Assembly (NCBI RefSeq): GCF_963669205.1 | Contig: NZ_OY769915.1 | Span: 4,438,001-4,502,000, forward strand | Length of the DNA: 64,000 nucleotides | From: an uncultured Roseibium sp. | Lineage (GTDB): Bacteria > Pseudomonadota > Alphaproteobacteria > Rhizobiales > Stappiaceae | Direction of reading: 5' to 3' | Shown: piece by piece, positions 52,893-63,397 of the stretch | Layout of the letters: every line of letters starts with the position of its first letter | How positions within the stretch are numbered: position 1 is the stretch's first letter | Translations under genes and position numbers: made by a program | The notes under the pieces: generated by a model | Database searches by the model: none | What the model saw: the letters and a program-made list of their open reading frames with translations, nothing else | What the model was told of the DNA's origin: nothing

Positions 52893-53363
52893 TCAGCTGC
52901 AACAGGCAGATGCAGAGGACCCGCAGCAAGCACGCTCATCCGCTTGCCGCGTGTGCTCGAGCGCTGGTTTGCAATTTGCCCGCACCTCGCTCAGGCGAAT
53001 GGACACCACGCCGTCGTCCAGGACCGGCACGGACAGTTCGTAGATCCGCATACCTCTGTTTTCATGAGCAAATTCCACCTGCAACGGGCTATCGCCGAGA
53101 CCGTTCACCCTGGCAATACTCTGCTCGAGGATCATGTTGAACTTGCCAAGTTTCATGTGGCTGCCGCCCTGCCCGTCCAGCAATTGCAATGCGGCCTCGG
53201 TCCACGAAGCGAGGCGGCCGCCACAGTCGATGCTGTTGACGTCGGCGAGTTTCAACTCGGTCACGTGATATCCCTCGCCGATGGCGCCCTCACCGGTTCG
53301 GAAGACAAGGGGCAGATCGACAGGCATTTTCCGCAAGGCGTTCAAAAGCGACAGGGGTGTCAT
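52893..53363 (-). CDS. DUF6428-family protein
   Basis: A 156-residue cytoplasmic protein with the ATG at 53363 preceded by AAAGG. Features are 'GEGAIGEGYHVTELKLADVN', 'DCGGRL' and 'LQLLDGQGGSHMKLGKF', and a Cys-rich C-terminus (ACCGSSASACCS) that may bind a thiophilic metal. This family is usually next to ArsR-type regulators in arsenic-related regions. It is divergent from an ArsR-like gene and shares its operators. Confidence 0.8.
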   Translation of the reverse strand: MTPLSLLNALRKMPVDLPLVFRTGEGAIGEGYHVTELKLADVNSIDCGGRLASWTEAALQLLDGQGGSHMKLGKFNMILEQSIARVNGLGDSPLQVEFAHENRGMRIYELSVPVLDDGVVSIRLSEVRANCKPALEHTRQADERACCGSSASACCS

Positions 53364-53377
53364 CGTGCGTACCTTTC

Positions 53378-53397
53378 ATTTCAAAAAATGTTGAAAT
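53378..53397. promoter_or_regulatory. ArsR-type operator 1 (ATTTCAA-N6-TTGAAAT)
   Basis: Perfect 7+7 inverted repeat 15 bases upstream of the DUF6428 gene start. The same arms recur at 53423-53442. Confidence 0.75.
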
Positions 53398-53422
53398 ATA
53401 GTTCAAACACAAACAGGCAAAC

Positions 53423-53442
53423 ATTTCAAGAAAGTTTGAAAT
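53423..53442. promoter_or_regulatory. ArsR-type operator 2 (ATTTCAA-N6-TTGAAAT)
   Basis: Perfect copy of the operator arms with a different 6-base centre. It ends directly at the ATG (53443) of the ArsR-like gene, so no separate ribosome-binding site exists there. Confidence 0.75.
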
Positions 53443-53790
53443 ATGAATGAAGCCGATGCCCTCGCCGCTTTTGCATCGATCTCCAGCGCGATGCGGCTGC
53501 GTATTCTCAAACGGCTCGTTGAAGCAGGCAGCAGCGGGATGTCAGCCGGCGACATCGCGGACGCTGTTGGCGCAACGCCGTCCAGAACGTCGTTTCATCT
53601 GTCCAACATGTCGGATGCTGGTCTCGTGACCTCAAGCAGGCAGGCGCGTCAGATCACCTACCGGATCGACTTCGCGACAGTCGGAGCCCTGATGCGTTAT
53701 CTGCTGGAGGACTGCTGCAACAACAATGCGACCGTCAGGGCGTGTTGCCTGCCGGATGGCGGCTGCGGACCGGCAGACAGGTCAGCCTAG
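53443..53790 (+). CDS. ArsR-family transcriptional regulator
   Basis: A 115-residue winged-helix protein: 'MSAGDIADAVGATPSRTSFHLSNMSDAGLV' is the DNA-binding part. The tail has three Cys clusters (EDCCNNNATVRACCLPDGGC) that probably sense arsenite, antimonite or a similar ion. The ATG abuts operator 2, so translation may be leaderless. Its last four bases overlap the end of the convergent SDR gene. It is likely the repressor of itself and of the DUF6428 gene. Confidence 0.9.
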   Translation: MNEADALAAFASISSAMRLRILKRLVEAGSSGMSAGDIADAVGATPSRTSFHLSNMSDAGLVTSSRQARQITYRIDFATVGALMRYLLEDCCNNNATVRACCLPDGGCGPADRSA

Positions 53791-54476
53791 AACCGCTCGA
53801 CATGCGGGCGCAGTTCAATCTCGTTTGTCCAGATGCTCCGGTGCTGACGGGTCATGTCCAGATAGGTCCGGGCGATCTCGTCGGGGTTCAGTGTTTTTTC
53901 CGGATCATTGTAGGGCGCACCGCGCCCGGCGCTGTGAATGGCACCGTCAATGACAAAATGGACCACGTGAATGTTCTTCGGATGCAGCTCTCGGGCCAAT
54001 GACTGGCAAAGCCCCCTGAGCGCAAACTTGCCCATCGCGAAGGCAGCGGATTGCGGAAATCCCTTGATGCCTGCGGAGGCACCCGTGAACAGCATCGTGC
54101 CCGCCTTGTTCGGCACCATCCGTTTCGCCGCTTCGTGCGCAACCAGGAAGGCCCCCCAGGCAGTGACGTCGAGAGCGGTGCGCACCTTGTCGGGATCAAG
54201 CTCTTCGACCGGACCCTTTGTCCGTCCGCTTGCATTGTAAACGACGACGTCGGGGGCCGTCCCCTCAGCGTCGAGCCTCTCAAAAAGCTGCGAGACGCCG
54301 GCCTGACTTTTGGCATCGCACCCATAGGCCCGCGCCGCGGTATCCCGGCAAAGCCCGTCCAGCTTGTCCGGCTTTCGCGCCGCCAAGTGTACTTGATACC
54401 CGTCTTGAGAAAAGATACGCGCCAAAGACGCGCTCAACCCTGTTCCGGCGCCAACAATCAACACATTCTTTGCCAT
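53787..54476 (-). CDS. SDR-family protein with Phe in place of the catalytic Tyr
   Basis: A 229-residue SDR-like protein: GAGTGLSASLARIF is the cofactor motif, NASG replaces NNAG, and the active-site segment is SAAFAMGKFALRG, where the usual Y-x3-K Tyr is Phe. This variant occurs in a recognised SDR subgroup and may reduce catalytic activity. The cofactor-binding part is intact. Substrate unknown; it converges on the ArsR-like gene. Confidence 0.85.
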   Translation of the reverse strand: MAKNVLIVGAGTGLSASLARIFSQDGYQVHLAARKPDKLDGLCRDTAARAYGCDAKSQAGVSQLFERLDAEGTAPDVVVYNASGRTKGPVEELDPDKVRTALDVTAWGAFLVAHEAAKRMVPNKAGTMLFTGASAGIKGFPQSAAFAMGKFALRGLCQSLARELHPKNIHVVHFVIDGAIHSAGRGAPYNDPEKTLNPDEIARTYLDMTRQHRSIWTNEIELRPHVERF

Positions 54477-55049
54477 GAACCTGCTCCTGAAATCCGACCA
54501 CAGCCATTACTTGGGGATGCCGACGGAAGTTGCCCAGTCAAGAGCCTGTGTTTATTGCCCGTCTCAAATCAGTGGTTAGCGACATCCTGAAAAAGCGGCG
54601 CAGACCGTGCGGCCTGATAGCGCTTTCACGCCAAGCGTCACCGCGTGGTTTTGCCGCCTCAAGCATACGGAATTTCAACAGGTGCACTTCGGCATATTTC
54701 ACCGTTAAATTGACCTCGGGCCGGAAATTCTAATACCGTTGAATATTGCTTCTGATCGTAAAACGCATTTCGAGCATTTTTTTACCTGGCTGAACCCCGA
54801 TTTATGGGTTTACGCCAAGGCAGAAACCGAACGGGATGCACAAGAACAAGGGTCTTCGAAGCAGAAAGAATCCGGGTCCTTTGCAGGACAACCGGAAAGA
54901 ATTCGAAAATGACAGTGCATGCCTGGGGAGGTGTTTATGACATTAATTTTTTTATGGTTTTTTACACCGCAACGGTTTTTGACCCACGCATGGATCCCGC
55001 TCCGTTCCGTATCATCAAGGAGTGTCCTGTCCTGTAACGGGTTGCCGCG
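54477..55049. other. Intergenic region upstream of the membrane protein gene
   Basis: About 570 bases with no supported gene. Short open frames at 54530-54733 and 54804-55037 lack family resemblance or ribosome-binding sites. AT-rich around 54700-54790 and 54940-54970; probable promoter zone of the next gene. Confidence 0.45.
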
Positions 55050-56867
55050 ATGATCAGTAGCTGGAAACGACGGTTCACCTGCCGCTGCGGCGCGGCGCGC
55101 GCGATGCTCCTTGCGTTTTTCCTCATGCTCATGGGCACCGGTCTGGCAGTTGCCGACTGGATCAATCTCACCGCTGCGGAAAAATTACCGAATGTCGCCG
55201 AGATCTTCGTGCGCGAGGATCGGGTTCATATCGTTCTTCAGCTTTCCGAAGACAACCTGGAAAACGTCGCAGAATTGCTGCCACAAGATGTGCTGCTTGA
55301 GCGGGGAATAGAACCGGAACCGGTGGAACAGAGAATGGAACGGTTCGCCCGGGAGAAGTTCCAGGTGATCGCCGACGGCGCAATCGATCTTTCCGCGACA
55401 CTGCGGTTTTCAGAAACCAGGCCGCGAAAGGATCGGTCGTCACCCGTCAACGGCATCGTCCATCCGCTCACCCGGCAAAAGGCATCCGACCCGCCCGACG
55501 AGGTTCGCGTGCTCCATGCCGAACTCGATTACTTCTTTGACCAGAAACCGAAAACACTGACTTTCGTACCGCCCCTGGATGGTGACGGACATCCTCTGCT
55601 TGAATTGGGCTTCATCGTCTATCAGGAGGGTGTTCCGGTAATCGACTTCCGGCAGCTCAACGGCCCCGCAACCCTCACGATCAACTGGGACGACCCCTGG
55701 TACTCCGAATTCGAGAACCCGGACCTGACACGCCATCACCGTTGGCCGATCATGTCGTTCATTTATGTCGAACCACGCGAAGTCAGGCATGAAATCGTTG
55801 TCAGGTTGCGGGACCTTGAAGACTGGGCCGACCTGAATATTGACCAGAATGCGCCGATCACCGACGAAGGCCGAAAGAGTGTGCTGGATGCAGCCAGCCG
55901 CTTCTTCGAAGACAAGAACCCGGTCATCATCGACGGGACACCTGCCAAACCGGCAAATGTCAGGACCGAATTCCTGGATCTTTCCCTGGCGGGCATCGAG
56001 GTTGTTGAAGACGACCGGAACCTGGATCCGGTAACCGCTGTCCTTGGTGTGACACTTTCATATCCGGTCGGACAGATGCCTGAGGAAGTCACGACAATCT
56101 GGCAACTCTTCAGCAGACGCATCGAGACGATACCGGTGACCTCCATCGACCCGATCGGTCCGTTCCCCGCCGAGTTTGGCGTAACCTACCCTTCGCACAC
56201 TTGGACCAACCGTCTTCTGAGGTTTGAAGAGCCCGGCGTCGCTACAGTGCCTGTCACGGACGAAAGGTCCCTGAAACTTCCCTTGCTTACCATCGTGCTT
56301 GCGGTATTTGCCCTGAACGCGGTTGCCTTCGCCCTCAAGGCCAGCAGATGGGCCAGGGGGATAGGGTTTGCCGCAGCCCTCATTTTTGCCGCGGGCGCTG
56401 CGGCGACGACCGACCGGTTTATTGCGACCCTGCCCAATCCGTTTGCGAACTTGCCAGGTGAGAACGAGGCGGAAACCGCAATCAGGGCCGTTTTCGCCAA
56501 CGCAAACGCGTCGTTTTATGAAATCAACGAGAACCAGCTTGAAGCAGAGCTGTCGAAGTTCGTCCACCAGGGATTGGCGCCCATCGTCTTCACGGAACTG
56601 GAACGGGCCAATCGCGTCGAACTGCCAGGGGGGATTACCGCACGCGTGGGTGACATAAACGACGTCACCATAAGCGAAATACGTCCACTGGATGCCGGCC
56701 GTGGTTTCTCCGCGCTCGCGCAGTGGTCTGCCGAAGCCGTCGGTCAGCACTGGGGTTACCTGCATTTGAGAGATCTCGATTTGCAGGCACGCGTCGAAAT
56801 GATCGAGGACGACCGCGTCTGGCGCCTTGCCGGCCTGACCGATCTCGCAATCGAGATCAGGGAGTAG
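55050..56867 (+). CDS. Exported membrane protein of unknown function
   Basis: A 605-residue protein not assigned to a family. Residues about 15-35 form a signal or anchor (MLLAFFLMLMGTGLAVA). About 380 residues of probably periplasmic beta-rich sequence follow, then two hydrophobic helices at about 412-430 and 438-455 (LLTIVLAVFALNAVAFAL), and a C-terminal soluble domain of about 140 residues. Such a layout (extracytoplasmic domain, two helices, second domain) suggests an envelope sensor or assembly protein. A similar unknown is often seen alone; no neighbour suggests its role. Confidence 0.8.
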   Translation: MISSWKRRFTCRCGAARAMLLAFFLMLMGTGLAVADWINLTAAEKLPNVAEIFVREDRVHIVLQLSEDNLENVAELLPQDVLLERGIEPEPVEQRMERFAREKFQVIADGAIDLSATLRFSETRPRKDRSSPVNGIVHPLTRQKASDPPDEVRVLHAELDYFFDQKPKTLTFVPPLDGDGHPLLELGFIVYQEGVPVIDFRQLNGPATLTINWDDPWYSEFENPDLTRHHRWPIMSFIYVEPREVRHEIVVRLRDLEDWADLNIDQNAPITDEGRKSVLDAASRFFEDKNPVIIDGTPAKPANVRTEFLDLSLAGIEVVEDDRNLDPVTAVLGVTLSYPVGQMPEEVTTIWQLFSRRIETIPVTSIDPIGPFPAEFGVTYPSHTWTNRLLRFEEPGVATVPVTDERSLKLPLLTIVLAVFALNAVAFALKASRWARGIGFAAALIFAAGAAATTDRFIATLPNPFANLPGENEAETAIRAVFANANASFYEINENQLEAELSKFVHQGLAPIVFTELERANRVELPGGITARVGDINDVTISEIRPLDAGRGFSALAQWSAEAVGQHWGYLHLRDLDLQARVEMIEDDRVWRLAGLTDLAIEIRE

Positions 56868-56882
56868 GCAACACCAGAACGC

Positions 56883-57332
56883 TCAACTGCCGCCGGATAC
56901 TTCGCTGTTGCCACCTTCTTCAGGACCCTGAACCTGATCAATCCAGTTCTGGAGATTGTAGTAGGTGGTGATGCGGGCAATCTTGCCGTCGCTGATTTCA
57001 AAGAAGCTTCCCGCCGGAAGATCGTAAGTCTGCCCATTGGCCGTAGGCAGGCCCTCATCGGTGGCGATATAGGTGCCGTGCACGATGAACTCTGCTGCTG
57101 CACGCGTGCCGTCTTCGTTGACGAAGAGAACGATGTCCGAGAGGCGCTCCTTGTAGCAGCGCGTCATATGCACGTTGAAGGACCAGAACTTGTCCTTGCC
57201 GACACGCCGCTCCCCCTGATTGACATCGTGTACGAGATCTTCGGCAACAAGGCTCTCCATCTTCTTGGTATCACCGGCGTTGAAGGCGGCGAAGTAAGTG
57301 TCGATCAAAAAGCGGGATTGCTTGTTTGGCAT
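56883..57332 (-). CDS. NTF2-like / SnoaL-type nuclear transport factor 2 family protein
   Basis: A 149-residue protein starting at ATG 57332 (MPNKQSRFLIDTYFAAFNAG). 'YFAAFNAGDTKKMESLVAEDLVHDVN' and 'GQTYDLPAGSFFEISDGKI' are typical of the NTF2-like alpha+beta cone used by ketosteroid-isomerase-like enzymes and by SnoaL-type proteins. It is probably a small-molecule-binding protein or enzyme; function is not determined. It converges with the preceding membrane-protein gene. Confidence 0.85.
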   Translation of the reverse strand: MPNKQSRFLIDTYFAAFNAGDTKKMESLVAEDLVHDVNQGERRVGKDKFWSFNVHMTRCYKERLSDIVLFVNEDGTRAAAEFIVHGTYIATDEGLPTANGQTYDLPAGSFFEISDGKIARITTYYNLQNWIDQVQGPEEGGNSEVSGGS

Positions 57333-57579
57333 GTCGTCTCGCACATGTTGGATTGCAACTCACCGGCGAGTTTGCCTGCTGCATGAATACAGCGCAAGGG
57401 CAATACATCCGCTCGTCGGCAACGTCCCCGCAGCCCCGATGGGATGGCTGGAGACGAGCCTCGCGCACATGCGAATGCGCCTGGTAGCGCCAATCCGCAA
57501 AAGTGTGACGTGGCGACATTGACGAAACCCGGCAATCGGCGGACACTTTCGCCATGTTTTTTAATGAGCCGGTTTGACC

Positions 57580-58479
57580 ATGAAGTTTCCAGCTGCCCGT
57601 ATAATCGTCGATAGCCATATCTGCTCAATGACGTTCGGTGTCCCGGTCCCTATCGTCTGGAAAGGTGCCTGGACCGTTTGGACCGGCAAGATGCCCCAGG
57701 CGCGCGTGACCGATCAGTGCCTCTGTCTCGGCCCTCCGCCACCGATCGGAGGCGACCCGATTGTTACAGGCGCGTGGACGGTCCTGGTGGAAAAACTGCC
57801 TGCCGCGCGCATGACGGATCTGACCGCGAAAGGCGGCTCCATCGTGACCGGCTTTCCGACTGTGCTCATAGGAACCATGAGCAGCGGCGGAGGTGGAGGC
57901 GGAGCCGGCGGTGGTGCGGGAGGCCCCGGCCCTGTCGGCACGACCAATGTCGGCCCATCCATCAAGATCGAAGGCACGGAGGAATTTCGCGAAAAAACCG
58001 TTCAGGCTCTTGCCAAGATCGCGCAGACGCCATCCGGCGCCAAACTCCTGAACGATATGCACCGGTCAGGCAAGACCATCACGATCAAGGAGACCGCAGG
58101 GGGGAACAAGGTCAACGGATTTACATCGAACGGAAAGCTCGACTCGAGTGGAAATCCCGGTTCGGGATCCGATTCCACAGTGCATTACAATCCCAACCGC
58201 ACCAGCTACGGCACGACCCATCCTTGGCAGACCCGCCCGCCGGAGATCGGCCTTGCGCACGAACTCATCCATGCGCAACACGCCGCCGATGGTGAGCTTG
58301 ACATGTCAAAAGTGGATAATGACCATAAGCCGGACCCTTCCGACCCCACGAAAAACGCAAAGGTCATAAAGGAAGAGGCCAAGACTGTTGGAATACCGCC
58401 CCATGACAATGAACCCTACAGCGAAAACAAGATCCGGGAAGAGTGGGATCCGCCACAGCCTGAGCGCGAATTCTATTAA
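57580..58479 (+). CDS. PAAR-domain effector with M91-like zinc metalloprotease domain
   Basis: A 299-residue protein from ATG 57580 (TTG 57574 is an alternative). Residues 1-100 form a PAAR repeat domain (PAARIIVDSHICSM, 'KMPQARVTDQCLC', 'PPIGGDPIV', 'KLPAARMTDLTAKGG') that sharpens the tip of a type VI secretion spike. A flexible Gly-rich linker follows (about 105-122). The C-terminal domain has the zinc motif HELIH (H227-H231) in LAHELIHAQHAADG, as in M91/NleD-like effectors. It is a likely T6SS-delivered toxin; no T6SS genes are in the window. It overlaps the next gene by about 77 bases. Confidence 0.88.
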   Translation: MKFPAARIIVDSHICSMTFGVPVPIVWKGAWTVWTGKMPQARVTDQCLCLGPPPPIGGDPIVTGAWTVLVEKLPAARMTDLTAKGGSIVTGFPTVLIGTMSSGGGGGGAGGGAGGPGPVGTTNVGPSIKIEGTEEFREKTVQALAKIAQTPSGAKLLNDMHRSGKTITIKETAGGNKVNGFTSNGKLDSSGNPGSGSDSTVHYNPNRTSYGTTHPWQTRPPEIGLAHELIHAQHAADGELDMSKVDNDHKPDPSDPTKNAKVIKEEAKTVGIPPHDNEPYSENKIREEWDPPQPEREFY

Positions 58480-59116
58480 CCGGCGTAATTTTTTGGCGGG
58501 TCTGACGGCCTTCGGGCTCACCTGCGGCATTCAGGAAAAGGCGGCAGCAATGTCAGCAATCACCAATCAGAACAGCGACATGATCCTGTCGGCGCAACTT
58601 CGTCAGGATGACAGGTATCTGCATCTGTCTTACCGGGCGCAAAACGTCAGCGGCAGGACCATGTACCTGTTCGACGTCCTTCATGGAGAATTCGACGGAT
58701 CGGCGTTTCCACTCGTCAACGCCTGTTATGCAACGATCGAAGAGGGGCAATTGGTCCTGAGCCGCCAGATCGTGCAGGTCCCTGACGACATGCTCGTGGA
58801 CGTGGAAAACATCCCCTTTGTAACCGCCGTGCAACCCGGATCTTCGGTTGAAAAAACGGTTCAACAACCGCGGCCTGTCTTTCCCTGGACCCCTTACACC
58901 GATCACGACAATATTCCGGAGCCAAAGGGCGTGCTGCAGCTGAACGTCTGGTTCCGGCTTGGTTATTTTCTGGGTGCGCCGGGAACAAGCGATCTTGTTC
59001 AGGCCATGCCGACAGATGACGGCATTCGCCCCGGTTTCAATCCCTTTCCTTATGAGTCCCAGAAACTGATCATGACCGGACCGCTCGGTACCGCCAATGT
59101 TCACGACATGGGGTAA
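58403..59116 (+). CDS. Tat-exported protein of unknown function, overlapping the PAAR effector
   Basis: A 237-residue protein if started at ATG 58403; other ATGs at 58388 and 58409 are possible. Residues about 25-45 carry a twin-arginine signal (NSINRRNFLAGLTAF), so export as a folded protein is predicted. The rest is probably a beta-sandwich with no recognised family. Overlap with the effector gene in a different frame and the export signal suggest translational coupling and a periplasmic partner, possibly an immunity protein against the metalloprotease; this is inference. Confidence 0.72.
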   Translation: MTMNPTAKTRSGKSGIRHSLSANSINRRNFLAGLTAFGLTCGIQEKAAAMSAITNQNSDMILSAQLRQDDRYLHLSYRAQNVSGRTMYLFDVLHGEFDGSAFPLVNACYATIEEGQLVLSRQIVQVPDDMLVDVENIPFVTAVQPGSSVEKTVQQPRPVFPWTPYTDHDNIPEPKGVLQLNVWFRLGYFLGAPGTSDLVQAMPTDDGIRPGFNPFPYESQKLIMTGPLGTANVHDMG

Positions 59117-59180
59117 TGTGCTCCCCCGGACACGCCACCTGGAACGCGGTGTCAATCAAGCGTCCGGGATCTGAGGGCCC

Positions 59181-59330
59181 GTGGGACTTCGCATCTTCCT
59201 CGACAGGTCGGAAATCGCCTTTTTCAAGGCCGACCACGGCTATGGTCTCCAGTATCAGAGGGTGCTTATGGCGGAGCTCGACGTCACCAATTCTGATGCC
59301 GCATTTCTGCCGGTGACCGGTGTCGACTGA
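59181..59330 (+). CDS. Possible small ORF (49 aa)
   Basis: A GTG-initiated frame (GLRIFLDRSEIAFFKADHG...) with protein-like composition, ending just before the convergent DUF930 gene. No good ribosome-binding site and no known family; it may be a remnant of a longer gene downstream of the Tat-exported protein. Confidence 0.25.
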   Translation: MGLRIFLDRSEIAFFKADHGYGLQYQRVLMAELDVTNSDAAFLPVTGVD

Positions 59331-59347
59331 TGAGACGACGTTTCGGA

Positions 59348-60766
59348 TCAAAAGCCGGACAAGCCGCGCGCGAGCCACTGTGAGCGGGGTATTTCCTCGC
59401 CGATCTTGAAGCTGAACCGCTCGACCCGCGTCACGCCTGCATTCGTTTCGCAACGAAAGGCGACATCAAACCAGCGCCCGAGGCTGCGAAATGCGACGCG
59501 CTGGTATTCAAGCACGGTTCCCCCCCGCGCACGCGCACGTGGCAGCGCTTCAGGCGGCACGGGGCTCACCGCCGTCAGCTGCGCGTCGAGTTCGGTCATG
59601 CAGAGCAGACTCAACCGTTCTCCTTCCGTGAGGCCACGTATCCGGGATGTGATGCGCGGGTTGTTGGCGGAATAGATCTGCCTTGCCTGAATGTGCCCCG
59701 GGCGGCGCACGGTCCCTGCAGACGAGGATGTGGATGACGCAGACGGTGTGGCGCGGGCGACCTGGCGCGCCGGTTTCGGCGCAGGCGGTGCCGCGCTGAC
59801 GATCGGCCCGACCGTGCCGAAGTCATCGGGTGCGATCTCGTCCGCATTGCCGACATCTGCGGCGGCCTCCGTTCCGGCTTCCGCCAGTTCCACCGGCTTC
59901 GGCTGCGGTTCGGGTGTGACATCCGTTTCCGTTTCGCTCACCGGACCGGCAAGGGGGTCGAAGTCGTCTGCAACTTCAGTCTCCGACGGCGTTTCCGGAG
60001 TGGTTTCTTCTGAAGCCGCGATCACTTCTTCAGGCACTTCTTGTTCCGGTAGCTCTTCTTCCGGAACATCCGCCTCGGCGGTATCGGCCTCGGCAACCTC
60101 TTCTTCGGTGACCGGTTCGTCAGCCGGTTCGTCAGCCGGTTCGGAGGTCACCACGTCCTCGTTAACTTCCTCGGCGACGTCCTCTGCAACATCGTCGTCC
60201 CCGGTGCCGGCATCTGCGATTTCCTGCGCCTCATCCAGGGGTTCCGTCGCTTCGGCTTCCTGAGTATCTTCCGTCTCCGCAACCTCTTCCTCCAAGGGGT
60301 CCTGCAGCGGCTGCAGTTCCGTTTCCTTCTGTTCAGGCTCTTCCTCGGCAAATTCCTGGACGGCCTCCTGAATGGAGGGCGGAGGCTGGTCTTGCACCGT
60401 CTCTTCTTCTTCCGGAGCAGGTGCCGGTTCGGGAGGCAGCTCCTCCACTTCTTCCTCTTCGGTTTCCTCCTGCTCGGGCGCCGGCTCGGGCGGGAGGTTT
60501 TCCTCCTGCTCGTCCTGTTCTTCCGGTTGTTCCTCGCTCTGCGGCTGGTCTTCTGCAGGCGCTTCCGCGGACGCCTCCTCTTCCGCGGGCGCGGGCAGCG
60601 TGATGATCTCCACTTCGACGGGTTCCTGACCGGGTTCGGTCACGTAGCCTGAAATGCCGCCGAGAAGGATGAGCGCAAGGGTTCCGTGAAGGACAAGCGA
60701 CGTCGCAAGTCCCCAGGTAAATGTCTGCCGGTCGTCTTTGGCCGTCTCGATCATCGGACGGTTCAT
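59348..60766 (-). CDS. DUF930-domain membrane protein with long acidic Pro/Glu-rich region
   Basis: A 472-residue protein starting at ATG 60766 (MNRPMIETAKDD). One transmembrane helix at about 18-38 (ATSLVLHGTLALILLGG) anchors it with the remainder in the periplasm. Residues about 45-320 are an extended, highly acidic Glu/Pro/Ala-rich region, like the spanning segments of TonB/TolA. The C-terminal 120 residues form a DUF930 domain ('RPGHIQARQIYSANNPRIT', 'LLCMTELDAQLTAV'). It may link the inner membrane to the outer layers; no Tol or Ton partner genes are adjacent. Confidence 0.85.
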   Translation of the reverse strand: MNRPMIETAKDDRQTFTWGLATSLVLHGTLALILLGGISGYVTEPGQEPVEVEIITLPAPAEEEASAEAPAEDQPQSEEQPEEQDEQEENLPPEPAPEQEETEEEEVEELPPEPAPAPEEEETVQDQPPPSIQEAVQEFAEEEPEQKETELQPLQDPLEEEVAETEDTQEAEATEPLDEAQEIADAGTGDDDVAEDVAEEVNEDVVTSEPADEPADEPVTEEEVAEADTAEADVPEEELPEQEVPEEVIAASEETTPETPSETEVADDFDPLAGPVSETETDVTPEPQPKPVELAEAGTEAAADVGNADEIAPDDFGTVGPIVSAAPPAPKPARQVARATPSASSTSSSAGTVRRPGHIQARQIYSANNPRITSRIRGLTEGERLSLLCMTELDAQLTAVSPVPPEALPRARARGGTVLEYQRVAFRSLGRWFDVAFRCETNAGVTRVERFSFKIGEEIPRSQWLARGLSGF

Positions 60767-60846
60767 ATCTGCGATTATGGCCAAAAAGGCGTCCTCGACC
60801 GAAATTCCGCGATCACCATTTCTTCAAAAAAGGGTCCGCGTCGTAA

Positions 60847-60872
60847 ACAAAAAACCCGGCGTCGAAGCCGGG
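60847..60872 (-). terminator. Rho-independent terminator of rpoD
   Basis: On the minus strand, GCCCGGCTTCGACGCCGGG forms a 6-bp CCCGGC/GCCGGG hairpin followed by TTTTTT, 35 bases after the rpoD stop. Confidence 0.85.
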
Positions 60873-60904
60873 CTTTTCGCAATTCTCTCAAGCTGGGCAG
60901 CGTC

Positions 60905-62902
<1,998 letters not shown>

Positions 62903-63397
62903 TTTGTGCTCCAGTTCGCGACCGCCGTGGTCGCGCCGCGCTCTATTTCCGGCTTCAAACCGACCTGCCCTTTGCGCGCCGGCAGTGCCTGCGGCGGCGT
63001 CTGAAGGTGTCAGTCATGTTCGGTTTGTAAGCCGTGTCCCTTAAGTCCCAATTAACCGTGCGCATTTCGACATTGATATTTCTTGTCATCAATGAAGCAC
63101 ACGGCCTTTGTTGAGGCACGCGCGGATGCGCATGCCGAAGCGGTTTTCAAACGGGTCTGCAGCGTTTTTAGACTATTGGCCGTGGGCAGGCTTGGGCTCC
63201 GGCGCTTGAATGCTGCAAAACCCCTATTTAGCTCGGTCCGCACGATTCGCAAGTGTGATTCGTCATTGGTCAATCGGAAAATGCCGTTTTTTTGGTGTCT
63301 CGCACACGTTTGGAGACGCATTCGCGAACCCCGGACCCACGCTTCACACTGTTCCTGACGTTTCGGCAGCTGGTTCCTGTCCTGCCGGCTGCTGCCG
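62903..63397. other. dnaG-rpoD intergenic region
   Basis: About 495 bases without a supported gene between dnaG and rpoD. It should carry the rpoD promoters; no element was confidently assigned. Small open frames here have no family resemblance. Confidence 0.5.
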
